The translations under genes were made by a program, and so were the position numbers. A stretch of DNA of 64,000 nt, from the NCBI GenBank assembly GCA_033439765.1, contig JAULSN010000002.1:3844001-3908000 (forward strand), written 5' to 3'. The DNA is from Lasiosphaeria ovina. Lineage: Eukaryota; Ascomycota; Sordariomycetes; Sordariales; Lasiosphaeriaceae. Below, in pieces: positions 1 to 11,168 of the stretch. The notes under the pieces are model-generated. The model saw nothing but the letters and a program-made list of their open reading frames with translations, had not been told where the DNA came from and did no database searches. Position 1 is the stretch's first letter. Every line of letters starts with the position of its first letter.

Positions 1-3000
1 TGCCCTTCAACGCTAGGTGCACATCGCCGTCTCCCAGCCATGCGACGCGGACCCGAGAGTGGAAGTTGAGCCGGATCTTGTCCCAGAATCCGACCTTATC
101 GGAGGGGTCGAGCTGGGGCTTGGTCAGAGATTCGATCGCCATCATCATGTCCTGAATTGCAGGCTGGTACGAGGGGCCCCAGGTTATTCGGGTTGGGTTG
201 GCCGTGTGTATCTCGATGTTCATGTCTGAAAATGACTTGACAGGCCCGATTGTCCTCCGTACGTCGATGGCGAAGCTACCTTCCTTCGATGACATGGAGC
301 CTGGGTTTCGTGGAGGGACAATCTGGACCTTGATCTTCCGGGTCGAATCTGGACCTCTGTACTCCTCGGCTATCACGAAGTCTGTCTTCATCGACAAAGC
401 CGGCAGCCGGGAAGACTGGCCCGGTTTCGTGGCCGGGACATGCAGCAACGGAAGCGGGTAGTCTCGAAGTGAGATTCTTGCTTCTCCCATGCTGATCTGC
501 ACGTTCATGGGGACAAGGAGAGAGTACTGCATATCCTTGGGCATGCCTTTGCCGACCTTGTACAAAAAGTCCGGAAGCTCATGCATCGGAAACGAAGGTT
601 TGTCGATAGCAAAGTGAAGGTCGTGGATGAGCGTAGACATGAGGGCCGGCCGGTGTGGAACCTCCAAGATTCTTTCGCTGTCGTCCATGTCGTCGGGTAT
701 CTCATCGACGCCCCAAAAGAGGGCCTGGAGGTCCTCCATTCCGTTCCTGGCCATCACGTAGTGCCGGTCGATGCGCTGTTTCCAACTCTTTGCATTGTGC
801 AAATCAAGGTTATCTCGTGCTTCTGCTATGGAAACTCGTGCGTTTCCACTAAATCCCAAGAAGCCTCCGTCGGGGTCATATCTAGGCCTGCGCCCACGGC
901 CAAGATCATTGCTGGCCGAACGTGAATGGCCATCTGTGCTACGGCTTCTGGTGTGAGACTTGCCGGATGCATTCCGGCCTCCCGGGGCCGCGGATCGTGT
1001 CCGCAGCTTGGTCGACTCTCTCCTAGACTCGTCCTCGTGGATCTTTTTGATCTTCACGCGGAAGGCTTCTTCACGAGCTTGGCGCTGCATCTGCTCGACG
1101 CGTCCGGCCCGGTATATCATGCCAAGTTTCCACTCGAACGCGCCATCCTCAAGCTCGAACAACAGCGTTCGCGTTCGCAGCGAGATCTTGGGAACGCGCT
1201 TGGGACCCTCTGGCCCTTTCTCGAGGATATACTCGTTTGTGCCAGTTTTGAACCTGTGATGAAGTTGTAACACGGATTTAGTCACATTGATTAGATTGTC
1301 TGACACTTTGTGCATGATCATTTCGTGGGGTACGGCGAGGCGAATCGTCTCGGAGACAATATCAAACATTCGCTCGTCTTGCGTGGCCCCAGAGGACATT
1401 TTCCTTCGCGACTCGCGATAGTCTACCCGACCGTTCTTGATGCTGACGATTCTGGCCCAGACTCGGCGCATTCTGGGGGCCTCGGCGTATAGCCGTATCA
1501 GCTTCGACTGCAGATAGGGGGGCGCCCACCGGTGGCGGCCGGCTTCCATGCTGTAGACCTGCAGCATCAGAGGGGGGTCAGAAGGCATCTCCGCCTTGAT
1601 CTGGATAAGCATTGCCTTGATGTCGACGGCGACAAGTTCCTGCACGGCTCTTGCAGAGTCATTGTCGTTCAAGGGGAAATCTGGAGCGGAAGCGCTTGCC
1701 AGGGGCGAAAGGTGGCCAACTACCCGCCTCTGCGACGTCGCTGGGGTGGGCGCGTTCGGAGACGCCATGTCTTTGCTAGTCCTCATAAACGCTTTCCGGA
1801 GAACAGAGGTTGCCACCCCTACAGCGTAGTGGCGATAAAGTGAGTACTGGATGAGTACGGTCCTGATGTGAGAGTGAATGTGGAACACCGGACCTTGGTT
1901 GTCGCTCAGTGTCGAGAAGGCAATCTCGAAGCGGGGAATATTCACGAACGGCTCGACCTCCCACTTTTCTGCAGACTCGATTATGAACGCTTCCAGTCCT
2001 CGGACATGGAATGCCACACGGCGACCGTCGCCATCGTGCTGGAACTTCTTCCTAGGCGAAGCTGGAACCGCCCTTAATTGATCTATGTCAGGGGGCATCA
2101 ACGAGCGGCTGCCGGCTCTGCGTCTCTCGGGCCGCCTCTGTAACCCATCCAGCCTCTGCGCGCGGTACTCGGCTGACCATGAGTCCAGCTGAATCGCAAC
2201 ACCCCTCGAGTCCTCCGAGATGTCCTTATCCACGCCTGCCACCTCGACGCTGAAGTCGGAGCATTGCAGTTGGAAATGCAACAGCCAAGCGGGCATGGCG
2301 CGTAGAAAATTTGACTGCTTGGCTGTCTTTGAGAAAGCCCTCTTGTCCGGCTCGATATTGAGCCGTAGTTGCCGCACTATCTGGCGCAACCCGCCACCAA
2401 TCTCTTCCCTAATCATCTTGACTGAGAGAGTCTGGAGGTTCCCAGTAGCGACAACATGGACGTTCGGAGTCGCGTTCAGCTCAACTTTCAGGTCAAACGA
2501 CTCGGTCTCGAGAAGGTCAAACCTATTGCCCGCCGAGGTCTGATAGTACAAGTTGTGCGTCTGGACTCTCATTGTAGCAGCCAAGGAATAGTGCATATCC
2601 TCGACTGCCGAGTGGAACGATTCCATGTCCAGGGAGACGGAGGAGATGGATGATATGATCAGGTCAAACTCATCAGGATCAAACGTCTTCTGGACCGGGG
2701 GTAAAGCTATCCGGACGACTGGCTCATGCATCGAGAACTTGATGTTTGCCTTGGGTAGAAGCCGCGATATAAGCATATGCCGCTCCTGGGGAGGCTGGGC
2801 CTTTGCCAATTTTGGCTTCCGCTGCAGCATCGCCAGGAGAAGGGGGAGATGCCGGGGGTCAAGATCGACGGACGGGGATGTCACAACCGAGTTGGCGAAG
2901 AGAATGTTCGCGTTCCGCTCTTCGGCCGTGCCTTCGTCGGACAGCTCGACTGTTTTAGACGGCAGGGTAGTGCGGACGGTTGTCGTCGCCATGGGGATGT

Positions 3001-4297
3001 ACATGATCCGCTCTGGCTTGCCATGGCCGTCGTCGAGGCCAACGGAGATGGATAGCGCGGCAGCCAAGGCTTCGTGGGCAATGTCCTTGGAAGGGAAATA
3101 CATTCTGTGGGCTGGAGACTTTGGGTCAAGTCGGTGGAGGTCGATGCCAACCTCTTTCATGGACGCGTTCATGAGGATCGGGGAGCCGCCCGCCTTGACA
3201 GCTTCGATCTTCTTGGTGAATCCGATGAAGCTGACAGCAAACTGGACTTCCTTGACCCCCCTGAGAGCGGAGCTAATCAGCTCCTTTGAGTCGGAAACTG
3301 TCTGCATCAACTCGTTGTTGGTGCTCCCCGGTTCGTCCAGCTCCTGCATCACCTGCTCGACGATGGTATCCAGGGGCTCGAGTTCGGGAGAGGACTCGCT
3401 GGTCTGGGCCTTGATCTTGTGGTACTTGGCGGCGCTGTGTCGCACGTCGTCGTATGGCACATGGACGCGGCCGAGCTTCAAGGCTACGGCAGTGTCGCGG
3501 AGGCCGTCGAATGCCTCGTAGAGAAATCCGTGAATGTTGAGACTGGCGGTGTCGAGAATTTCCAAAGATTCGCCCCCGTGGGCGGTAAACAGAACGCTCC
3601 GCAGGGTCATGATCCATTCCGCCTGCTGCTTCCGACCCTTCTGATCCGATCTGCCTTGCAGAAAGAAGCGCGCGCGGTCCACCATCTTTCGCCTAGTATC
3701 CACCGCCATGGTAAAGCTGCCGACTTGGATATTGCCCACATCAACGATGCGTGCGGTCGAGTTAGTAGCGACAACGTCGACCATGCGCAGCCAGTTCACC
3801 TTGCGGTGCAGGCGCTTGACCCGCTCCTTGACCCTGTTTAGCTGCTTCCATGTCTTGCTCCGGCCCTCCGCGGCTGCGTCGCGCCGTCCGGACGGCGTCC
3901 TAGGCGTCCTAGGCGTCCTCGGTGTCTTGGGGGCATTGGCCGCAGACTCGAGCTTTCGGTCGGCAGTCCCACCATCAGAACCCCCCTCGTCGGCAGCGGC
4001 GGCGTTGGCCTTGCTGCGCTCCAGCTCCCTGATGTCTAGCGTGACAGCAAGCTCGTGCACGACGATGCTTAGCCAGGTCGGCTGGGCGAAGGTGGGGCGG
4101 TGGACGTTGAGGCCAAGGCCACGGATCTCGATTCGGAGGCCATCGCGGGGCGTGTAGGCGAGTCTGCGCAAAGAAAAGTAGCCGATGCGCTGGATCGATA
4201 TGCCCGTGAGGATGCGTATGACGGCAAAGACGATAAAAGACGACAGGTAGAGCAGGACTAGAATGCCGAATATGAAAGTGGGATTAAGGAGCGCCAT
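1..4297 (-). CDS. fmp27: FMP27/Hobbit-type bridge-like lipid-transfer protein (5' part, cut by window edge)
   Basis: One uninterrupted reading frame runs from the ATG at 4297-4295 to the left edge, about 1,430 codons with no stop, so the gene continues outside the window. Residues about 5-27 form a single hydrophobic N-terminal anchor. A basic linker near residues 120-135 repeats the tripeptide TPR. The last visible residues contain GFWDK followed by IRLNFHSRV, the signature of the Fmp27 GFWDK domain. Known of the family (yeast FMP27, fly Hobbit, BLTP2): very long tubular proteins of repeated beta-groove units, anchored in the ER by the N-terminus at contacts with the plasma membrane, that move bulk lipid. 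Family proteins usually exceed 2,500 residues, so roughly half is visible. No intron is needed here. The start is the first ATG and opens directly into the anchor. The family call is firm; the choice between the two yeast paralogues is not testable. Confidence 0.9.
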   Translation of the reverse strand, partial: MALLNPTFIFGILVLLYLSSFIVFAVIRILTGISIQRIGYFSLRRLAYTPRDGLRIEIRGLGLNVHRPTFAQPTWLSIVVHELAVTLDIRELERSKANAAAADEGGSDGGTADRKLESAANAPKTPRTPRTPRTPSGRRDAAAEGRSKTWKQLNRVKERVKRLHRKVNWLRMVDVVATNSTARIVDVGNIQVGSFTMAVDTRRKMVDRARFFLQGRSDQKGRKQQAEWIMTLRSVLFTAHGGESLEILDTASLNIHGFLYEAFDGLRDTAVALKLGRVHVPYDDVRHSAAKYHKIKAQTSESSPELEPLDTIVEQVMQELDEPGSTNNELMQTVSDSKELISSALRGVKEVQFAVSFIGFTKKIEAVKAGGSPILMNASMKEVGIDLHRLDPKSPAHRMYFPSKDIAHEALAAALSISVGLDDGHGKPERIMYIPMATTTVRTTLPSKTVELSDEGTAEERNANILFANSVVTSPSVDLDPRHLPLLLAMLQRKPKLAKAQPPQERHMLISRLLPKANIKFSMHEPVVRIALPPVQKTFDPDEFDLIISSISSVSLDMESFHSAVEDMHYSLAATMRVQTHNLYYQTSAGNRFDLLETESFDLKVELNATPNVHVVATGNLQTLSVKMIREEIGGGLRQIVRQLRLNIEPDKRAFSKTAKQSNFLRAMPAWLLHFQLQCSDFSVEVAGVDKDISEDSRGVAIQLDSWSAEYRAQRLDGLQRRPERRRAGSRSLMPPDIDQLRAVPASPRKKFQHDGDGRRVAFHVRGLEAFIIESAEKWEVEPFVNIPRFEIAFSTLSDNQGPVFHIHSHIRTVLIQYSLYRHYAVGVATSVLRKAFMRTSKDMASPNAPTPATSQRRVVGHLSPLASASAPDFPLNDNDSARAVQELVAVDIKAMLIQIKAEMPSDPPLMLQVYSMEAGRHRWAPPYLQSKLIRLYAEAPRMRRVWARIVSIKNGRVDYRESRRKMSSGATQDERMFDIVSETIRLAVPHEMIMHKVSDNLINVTKSVLQLHHRFKTGTNEYILEKGPEGPKRVPKISLRTRTLLFELEDGAFEWKLGMIYRAGRVEQMQRQAREEAFRVKIKKIHEDESRRESTKLRTRSAAPGGRNASGKSHTRSRSTDGHSRSASNDLGRGRRPRYDPDGGFLGFSGNARVSIAEARDNLDLHNAKSWKQRIDRHYVMARNGMEDLQALFWGVDEIPDDMDDSERILEVPHRPALMSTLIHDLHFAIDKPSFPMHELPDFLYKVGKGMPKDMQYSLLVPMNVQISMGEARISLRDYPLPLLHVPATKPGQSSRLPALSMKTDFVIAEEYRGPDSTRKIKVQIVPPRNPGSMSSKEGSFAIDVRRTIGPVKSFSDMNIEIHTANPTRITWGPSYQPAIQDMMMAIESLTKPQLDPSDKVGFWDKIRLNFHSRVRVAWLGDGDVHLALKG

Positions 4298-6151
4298 TGT
4301 CTGTATACGTCGAGATGCGCGCGCGCGTCAAGTTCCGGTTCGAGCGTTCGGCCAATGCCGCACCCCGTGGATCGGACGAAGACAAGCTCCGGAATCACGG
4401 CCTGGCCTTCTTCAGACATGGGTGTGGCCTACGGGTGCTTTTCTTGGTCAGTGGCGCGACAGGGAGCAGAGGAGCTTGGGTGTCATGTCGAATGCGCCGC
4501 TCGAGACAAGAGGCCAGTTGCCAACGCCGCGCCGCCGCTGCCGCGAGTGCGATCGAGGTGGACGAGGTCGGTGGCAGCCAACAGACAATGGCGCATTTGC
4601 GATCGAGGTCGAGGTGGTATGTCAAGTACTTGGCTTGCAAGGAAGCCCTAAACTGGATGCGAGGTTCCTTGCTTGGAGGTGGTACCTAAATAGGCAGGTA
4701 TTCACCGGATAACAAGAAGTAGATAAAAGAAACAGGACGAAAGCTGACTTAAGGAATGGCAAGGTAAATGCGTCGAGCGGCCCAAACGGAAGAAAGGAGA
4801 AGAACTGGAACGCCGTCGCGAATGCCCCGGCCGGATGTGTGTGTGTGTGTGTGTGATAAAGGCTGGGTTGGGTTGGTAGCAGCAGGCCTTGGCCTTCAAT
4901 CTTGACAACCACCAAACCCGCTCGAAAACCCGCTGAAGTCCTAGAACCCCGGATCCCTGGGATGTGCCATTCCTTTCCGCCAATGGAGGCTACTTCACGT
5001 CCAGGCCCCTGCTAGCGGAGAGCGCCAAAACGTTCTGCCGTCCATTACCGCCTCGTTATCAGCCATCGAGACCCCGTTGAGATCCGACGCCGGACGACAC
5101 TTGTTTGGACCAGGCCCATCCAGGCCGAGTTCGAGGCCCGAGAATTCATCGTTTGCGGTCGATGAATTTTTGGGAGAGTTTGGCCTTTGGTATCTTCTTT
5201 TGCCCCCTCTTCTTTTCTACGTTGTGACTGGGCTCGGTGCCAGCAGTGGAGGGTACCTGCGTCATTTGCAACCATAAAGCTGGACCGCTACAAACCCACC
5301 CTTCTATTTCTTTCAGACTCTCCTCCAATGTAAATTAGGTGCCCTCTCGCGCACCCACTCCTCCAGACTAGATCATCCGGTCAAGCCGGCGAAGTGCATC
5401 TGTCAATGCACTCACAACAGCAGCTTCTCTGTGTTGAAGGGGTTAAGCGGCTGCAATTTGGGGCATACTTTCTTTGTTTTTAGACGAAGCAGAGCACTGC
5501 ATACCTATTCAGTATTCGCTGCATTAGGGTTTACTTTGGAGCGTCCATTCGGTTCAGGGCAGGGCGACAAACGATTCAAACCCGTAGGCTGAGATCGTCC
5601 AGCACTAACTCTAACGCCTCCCGCCGACTGTCGACAAGGCAAAACGTTCAGGATGGTTGAGGCGTCTCCATAACTAAGAATCTACCTAGGTTGCCTCCAA
5701 CCTACATAAATAAGCGGATCGCCGAACTTGCCTTACGGAGAAGCTCGGAGAGCGGACCAGAACACATCGCCGACCCACACTCAAACACGGGTCCCCAATG
5801 TTTACTGGGTAAGTTACGCGAAAAGTACCTATGCATTGCGGACGAAATGGCTGAAGTGCCAATTTAGAAGAAGAACGTCTATGTTTGTCAACAATCAAAG
5901 AGATCATATTTGTGAACAGTGAAAGAGATCAAGTCACGGAATCACATCCCGCAAACAACGTGGCTTGACGAGCAAAGTACGGACAGCTCTACTGAGCCTA
6001 AAGACTAGTGGCATCCGAGGCAAGGTAAGGAATTACTATACATCATTACATTTTACATGTTGGACAAAACCAGGGACGCGAAGCAGGCAATGGACGAGCA
6101 CCACATGCTTCACTGCCGTATTTACAGGGCGACTGCCTCAAGGGCTGGCGC
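4298..6151. other. Spacer between fmp27 promoter and Tim17-like 3' end
   Basis: About 1.85 kb without a supported gene. It must hold the fmp27 promoter and 5' leader on its left side and the 3' untranslated part of the Tim17-like gene on its right. A (TG) microsatellite of about ten units lies at 4835-4854. The few short open frames here show no domain, no consistent splice borders and mixed composition, and I do not support them as genes. Confidence 0.6.
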
Positions 6152-7101
6152 TCAGCTCTCGTCGGCTTGTTTCGGGCTGCTCTCCCTAACCCCCTTTTGC
6201 TCCTCGTCGTGGAGGGCTTTGATGCTATCGTCTACGATGGCGATTTCAGCTTCGACCCGGAGCAGTTTCTCTTCGAGCATCTTCTCGTAGTCCCGGTCCG
6301 TCAGCCGTGTGACGGGACTCCACTTCGAGTCTAGAAACCCCTTCTTGGGGGCATTGGGGTCAACCGGCTTTGAGTCGACCGAGTTAACAACTGCCTGGCC
6401 TCCTGCTCCAAGTAGCATGAACACGGCCGCCCCTGGCAGGATATTTCTTGGCCCCCCTGTTCAAGACAGTCAGAAAATGCGAATCAACAGACAGGCGCCT
6501 ATCATGGCTTTTCCACTCACGTATCATGCCAGACACTGCTCCTGCAAACCCGCCTGCTATGGCGCTTGCTTTGGTTTTGTCGGCTGAGCGAGGCCCTTCA
6601 TAGCCTCGCAATGCTCTGAGAGCCACCAACCGAGCGCCTAAGATCCGTCAGGGTCTGTACAACCAGCTAGCCCGCAAGACATGGGCGCTTCCTCACCATA
6701 GTAGCTGGAGCCAAGAGTGAACCACTGCCCTCCCATGGCAAGTGAATAGATCAGGGGAGGCGCTCCTCGAGCAATGCCAAATGCGGTTCCGGCAAACATG
6801 CCCATTGCGCCTAGCAAACGTCAGTGTCCATTTTGGTGGCAACAAATATCCTGGAATGAGATGCATCCTGGGCTCAGACATGGGATGCCATACCTGTCCA
6901 GGCACCGGCTTGGACTGACGGTATAATGACGGCCATCAACTCGGGCGGAAGGAAGTGTCTCTGCGCCGGAAGTATGGCTCTCTCGGACTGGGAGAGCGAC
7001 GGCTGTGAGGACGGGAGCGCTGGTGGCGCGGGCGCTGATGTGTGGCCCTCGCCATCCTTCCCGTCGCCGTCCCGCGTACTGTCCAAGACAATACGCTTCA
7101 T
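6152..7101 (-). CDS. Tim17/Tim22/Tim23-family mitochondrial membrane protein, 4 exons
   Basis: Exons on the minus strand are 7101-6894, 6810-6697, 6637-6521 and 6456-6152. All three introns are phase 1 with GT...AG borders, and the joined frame gives 247 residues. A proline/serine-rich N-terminus of about 50 residues precedes the motif LPPELMAVIIPS. Three or four glycine-rich helices follow (AGAWTGAMGMFAGTAFG; then SLAMGGQWFTLGSSYYGAR; then AIAGGFAGAVSGMI; then AAVFMLLGAGGQ), the pattern of the Tim17/22/23 four-helix fold. The C-terminus is a charged helix of about 40 residues ending in a stop at 6152. Known of the family: inner-membrane protein import channels and related complex I subunits or assembly factors. 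Which branch this one belongs to cannot be told from sequence alone; a TIMMDC1-like role or an uncharacterised fungal branch are the likely options. It shares a 742-bp divergent promoter region with the eIF4B gene. Confidence 0.75.
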
Positions 7102-7843
7102 GTCTGGTAACGAGAGGGTTACTATGAGTAAGGTATCAATGCCCTGCGAGGGGGTGATTGTGAAATGTCAGGGAACTAATCCAAAAGCGTCTCGGATTGG
7201 TGAGGGCAGCGTGTTGGCGGCTTGTTGGCAGATGCACCTCTCAGGAATGTGCGCCGCAATTGCTTGTTGCAGTCATCTATAGTCGGCACCTTTCAAAAAG
7301 GGGAAGGATTGGATTGGAAGCTCGGGGTTGCTACATTGAATTGGCGACACCTTGAGGAAGCTCAGACGGAGACAGACCAGGCTGTGAGTGTGCCCGCACA
7401 GGTGGGGGACCAGGATGCGAACGAGCCACCAACTCTGTTCTGCAGCAAGTCCTGCTTGAGTTCAGGTTGCCCTGGGCGGAGCTAAGCCTGTTTGGAACGG
7501 TAGTGCGGGTTCGCACGGTGTCCGCACTTGCCGATGGAGAAGAAAAAAGTCTACCCTGATTTATTATTCCGTTCGACTTCATTTTTTCGCTTCTGCCCGC
7601 ACCTCCAACACCACCTGAGAAACCAACATTTCACCAACCTGCGAATAGCTTCTGTTCGCCGTCAACCGTCTGTCCGCCATTTGCATCCGCATCTGGACTG
7701 CAGATTCCCAAGACTCGCCTCACCGAGCACTCTCGAGAGCCACCCAGCGTCCCGAGACTTGCTCCTCCGGCCCACCGATTTCTGCCTGCCCTACGCGCTA
7801 CGATTGACCGTCGTTGCGCGTGGTCTACCTAAAAACCGCAATC
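7102..7843. promoter_or_regulatory. Divergent promoter region, Tim17-like gene / eIF4B gene
   Basis: The 742 bp separate two genes read outward, so both promoters and leaders lie here. The right-hand 280 bases, on the eIF4B side, are strongly pyrimidine-rich on the plus strand with many CACC, TCCG and CTTC tracts, typical of leaders of highly expressed fungal genes. No unmistakable TATA box was seen. Confidence 0.5.
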
Positions 7844-10173
7844 ATGGGTGAGCACCACCGCCCGCACTTGGGATGGCCCCGCGCGCCCTTCGGGCTGCAA
7901 TCCAAAACTTCCCCTTGACGTCGCTGTTGGCTGACACGATTCTCTAGCGCCCAAAAAGAAGGAAGTCCAGAAGTTGTCGCTAGGCGAATTTATGAATGAT
8001 GCTTGTGAGTTCCCACCCCCGCCAAGGCGCCCGCCGAATCATTCGGCGGGCAGCCAGCCAGGGCCAGCCAAGCCGTGCCCCCTCCACACCTCATCATCAG
8101 TCAAACTGACCACGTCCAAAACAGCGTACGGAGGAAGTTCGTGGGCCGATGAAGTCGAGGATACCATTGGTAAGCTGTATCCCCAACGTCCCAATATTCT
8201 CCCTGTTTGCGCCGGTTCTGGTATGCGGCGTAACCTGAATTGAATGTGGCCAGAAGTCGCTAACCCCTGCAAGGCACTCAACCTCTCCCTGCGGGCGGCC
8301 GTGGCTATGGAGGCTCTTCCTCGTATACCACAAACACACAAGGTACGCCGAGTCGTCGCTGCCCACACCCTTTCTGTGACGTGGTCAATTGACCCTTCGA
8401 TCTAGGCTATTCCTCCATCCGCGACAACCTCCCTCAGACACTTCCCGACAAGCCGCCATACACGGCTCATCTCGGCAACCTGTCCTACGACGCCACCGTC
8501 GAGAGCGTCAGCGACTTCTTCTCTGGATGCAAGATTCTCAATGTCCGAATCATTGAAGACCGCGAGCAGAACCGGCCAAAGGGATTCGCATATGCCGAGT
8601 TCGAGGACCTCGAGGGCCTCAAAGAGGCACTGACCCGCGATGGCGTATCATTTGAAGGACGAAGCATCAGAGTCAAGATTGCTGATCCGCGTAAGTCGTC
8701 TGCCTGATCTTCATTGAATGCATTCCAAGATATCTAACAGCGTGTCTTTGTTTAGCCAAGGACAAGTACGGCAGTGGAGGTGGCGAGTCGACGCGCGATT
8801 TTAGTGATTGGTCACGCAAGGGTCCTCTTGCGGACCTACCTGGCCGCGGCGGCGACCGCGGCGGCGACCGACGCGGTCCGTCCGATTTCGGAGAGCGGAG
8901 AGCGCCCCGCGAGTTCTCAGGAGCCGATGATGGCAAGGTCCGAGACTTTGGCAACTGGGAGAGACGCGGGCCGCTTTCGCCTCTGTCGCCTCAGGCTGAG
9001 CGGCGCCCCGAGTCTCGGGATGGTTCTCGTCCCCGCACCAACGATGGCGCCCGTTCTGAGTCGGTTCGTGGTCCTAGAGGAGCTTCGCCCGCCGCATGGG
9101 GCCCAGGCGAAGGCCGCCCGGCGACAACGTCAACCTCGCGCCCGCCTCGCCGCGAATTTGCCGACCGCCCCGACCGCCCTGAGCGTGTTCCCACGGCTGC
9201 TGAGAAGGACTCACAGTGGCGTAGCAACATGCGTCCCGATTTGACGGCCAAATCTCCCGTCCAGTCTCGCGAGGGCAGTGAGGCCCCTCCCTCTCCCGCC
9301 GGCCACCCGGCCGCTCTGCCTGTGTCGAGGCCCAAGTTAAATCTCACCAAACGGACTGTTTCGGAGACGCCTGCCGTGCCCTCCCCGGCCGCGCCAGCCG
9401 CAGAAGCCAAGGATTCCAAGGCTAGCCCATTCGGTGCTGCCCGTCCCATCGACACAGCAACACGGGAGCGGGAAATTGAGGAGAAGCGCATCCAGGCGAT
9501 CAAAGACAAGAAGGATGCTGATGAAAAGGCAAAGGAAGACAAACGCATCGCTAAAGAGAATGCTATCAAGGAAGCTGCCGCCAAGGAAGCTGCTGCTGCG
9601 GAAGCCGCCGCCGAAGAGGCTGCTGCCAAGGAGACTGCCGACAAGGCTGCTGCCGAGAAGGCCGCTACAGAAGAAGCCGCCGAAGCCGAGGCGGCCGCCG
9701 CAAAGGCCAACAATGAAGCGGCAGCCGACGCAACCGCCACGCCGGCTGAGCAGACTGACGAAAAGGCAGTTAAAGAGAAATCTGCCGCACCCTCAGAAGC
9801 TGCCTCGCCTGAGCCAAAGCGACGAGAATCGCGAGATGCGCGAGAGGCGCGAGAGACGGCTGCGATTGCCAAGTCTCGAGCTACAGAAAGCGGAAACTGG
9901 AGGTCAGCCTCTGGAGATCAGCGAGCACCAGCTCGTGGTGCCCATGCCCCTGGTGCCCCCCGTCGCGGTGGCGGCCCTCCTCGTGGCCCCCGCAGTGATG
10001 CCGGACGACCGCCGCGAGCAAACGGCAGCGGCCCGGCCCTTGCCCCTGTCCCCCAACAGCAACCGGCTCAGGCTGCTGCCGGTAGCACCGGCGACCAGAG
10101 CCCGTCGACGTCAACCGTCGACGAGGATGGCTGGACCACCGTCCCCAACAAAGCCCGGCGCGGCCGTATGTAA
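7844..10173 (+). CDS. tif3: Eukaryotic translation initiation factor 4B-like RRM protein, 6 exons
   Basis: Exons are 7844-7847, 7948-8004, 8125-8169, 8274-8342, 8406-8690 and 8756-10173. All five introns are phase 1, and the product has 625 residues. The first exon codes only ATG plus one base, so the N-terminus MAPKKKEVQKLSLGEF is built across an intron. One RRM spans about residues 77-152, with RNP2 YTAHLGNL (77-84) and RNP1 KGFAYAEF (117-124). After it comes an Arg/Gly/Asp-rich tract with DFSDWSRKG and FGNWERRGP repeats, then a Lys/Glu/Ala helix at about residues 390-480, then an RGG-like tail ending GWTTVPNKARRGRM. This order of RRM, repeats and basic disordered tail matches fungal eIF4B (yeast Tif3). 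In that family the protein binds RNA and the 40S subunit and helps eIF4A unwind mRNA leaders. Five small introns packed into the first 900 bases fit a highly expressed gene. Confidence 0.9.
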
Positions 10174-11168
10174 TTGTACACTGAACGTCTTTTCGCCACG
10201 GCTCTGTTAACAGGCGTTTGGAGCGAGGTCCGCTACTCTGACCGCCAAAGACTCGTCCCTTCTCTCTTAGCCCTTGTGACTATACCACACTTTGTTCTCC
10301 TTTGCCACCATATCTTCGGGGCCGATTGCCGCACCCTCTTCTCGTGGCCTTGGATAGCCAAGCGACGACGCTATGAAAAGCACTTCAACGCCTTGCGCTG
10401 TGTGGATCTGTACTGGCTTGCTTGCGGTTTTCTCTTTTAGAGGACAGGCACAGTCTCTTTTACCCTCAAATATCATCACGGCAACCAGATACAAAAATGC
10501 TTGCTTCCAACAGCTAGCTGCCCCCCGGCGACCCGGCACCCCCCTCGTCGTTACCCTACTCTTTCCAAAAGTTATTCATGTCTTCCCAACCACGACACAT
10601 GGAGTTTCATGCAGCAAACTCTCACTCTGGGTTTTAGGTTCTACAGCGAGGGTCTTACAGATTAGCCTCTCACTGGAGGCAAGATATAGGGCTTTATATG
10701 AGGGAAATCTCAGCTCTGTTAGTAGAGGGAATATTTCTAATGACATGCAGAGAAGGTTTGTTAGCCGCAGCTCTAGGGCACCGTTTCTTTCATTTTTTGA
10801 CCATCTCTACCCCCCTGTCGACCTTTCTCTCACTTGAATGTGACAGGCGCAAATAGGCAGGGGCATCATGAAAACCATTTACATGGCATCTCGTCCTTCG
10901 ATCGGTTGGGAGGAAACCGGGCCTACTTCAGGGCAGGCTTAACGTGGTGTTTTCTTTCTTTAGACGAGGGCAAGGAAAGATAAAAGTCAATAAGAAGTGC
11001 GCGCACGCGCACATCGATCTGTATTTGGTGCTTTTACGAGTCTCGTGTGCGTGGTTCGCATGGAAATATTCCTATTGTTTTGTAATTGCCGTCGGCTTGC
11101 CTCTTGCGGTCAAACTAAAATAGGATCCTTCTATGAATAAAACCTGCCAGCGTGTTCGTCCCTTATTC
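10174..11168. other. Convergent 3' spacer, eIF4B / EFL1
   Basis: About 1 kb between two genes that converge, so it should hold both 3' untranslated regions and poly(A) sites. It contains a GCGC/CACGCGC alternation near 10998-11013 and T-rich tracts, but no open frame with coding character. Confidence 0.5.

Noticed and set aside
8991..9872. 293-codon Ala/Ser-rich frame antisense to eIF4B
   Set aside because: Mirror of the Ala/Lys/Glu coding repeat; no independent support.
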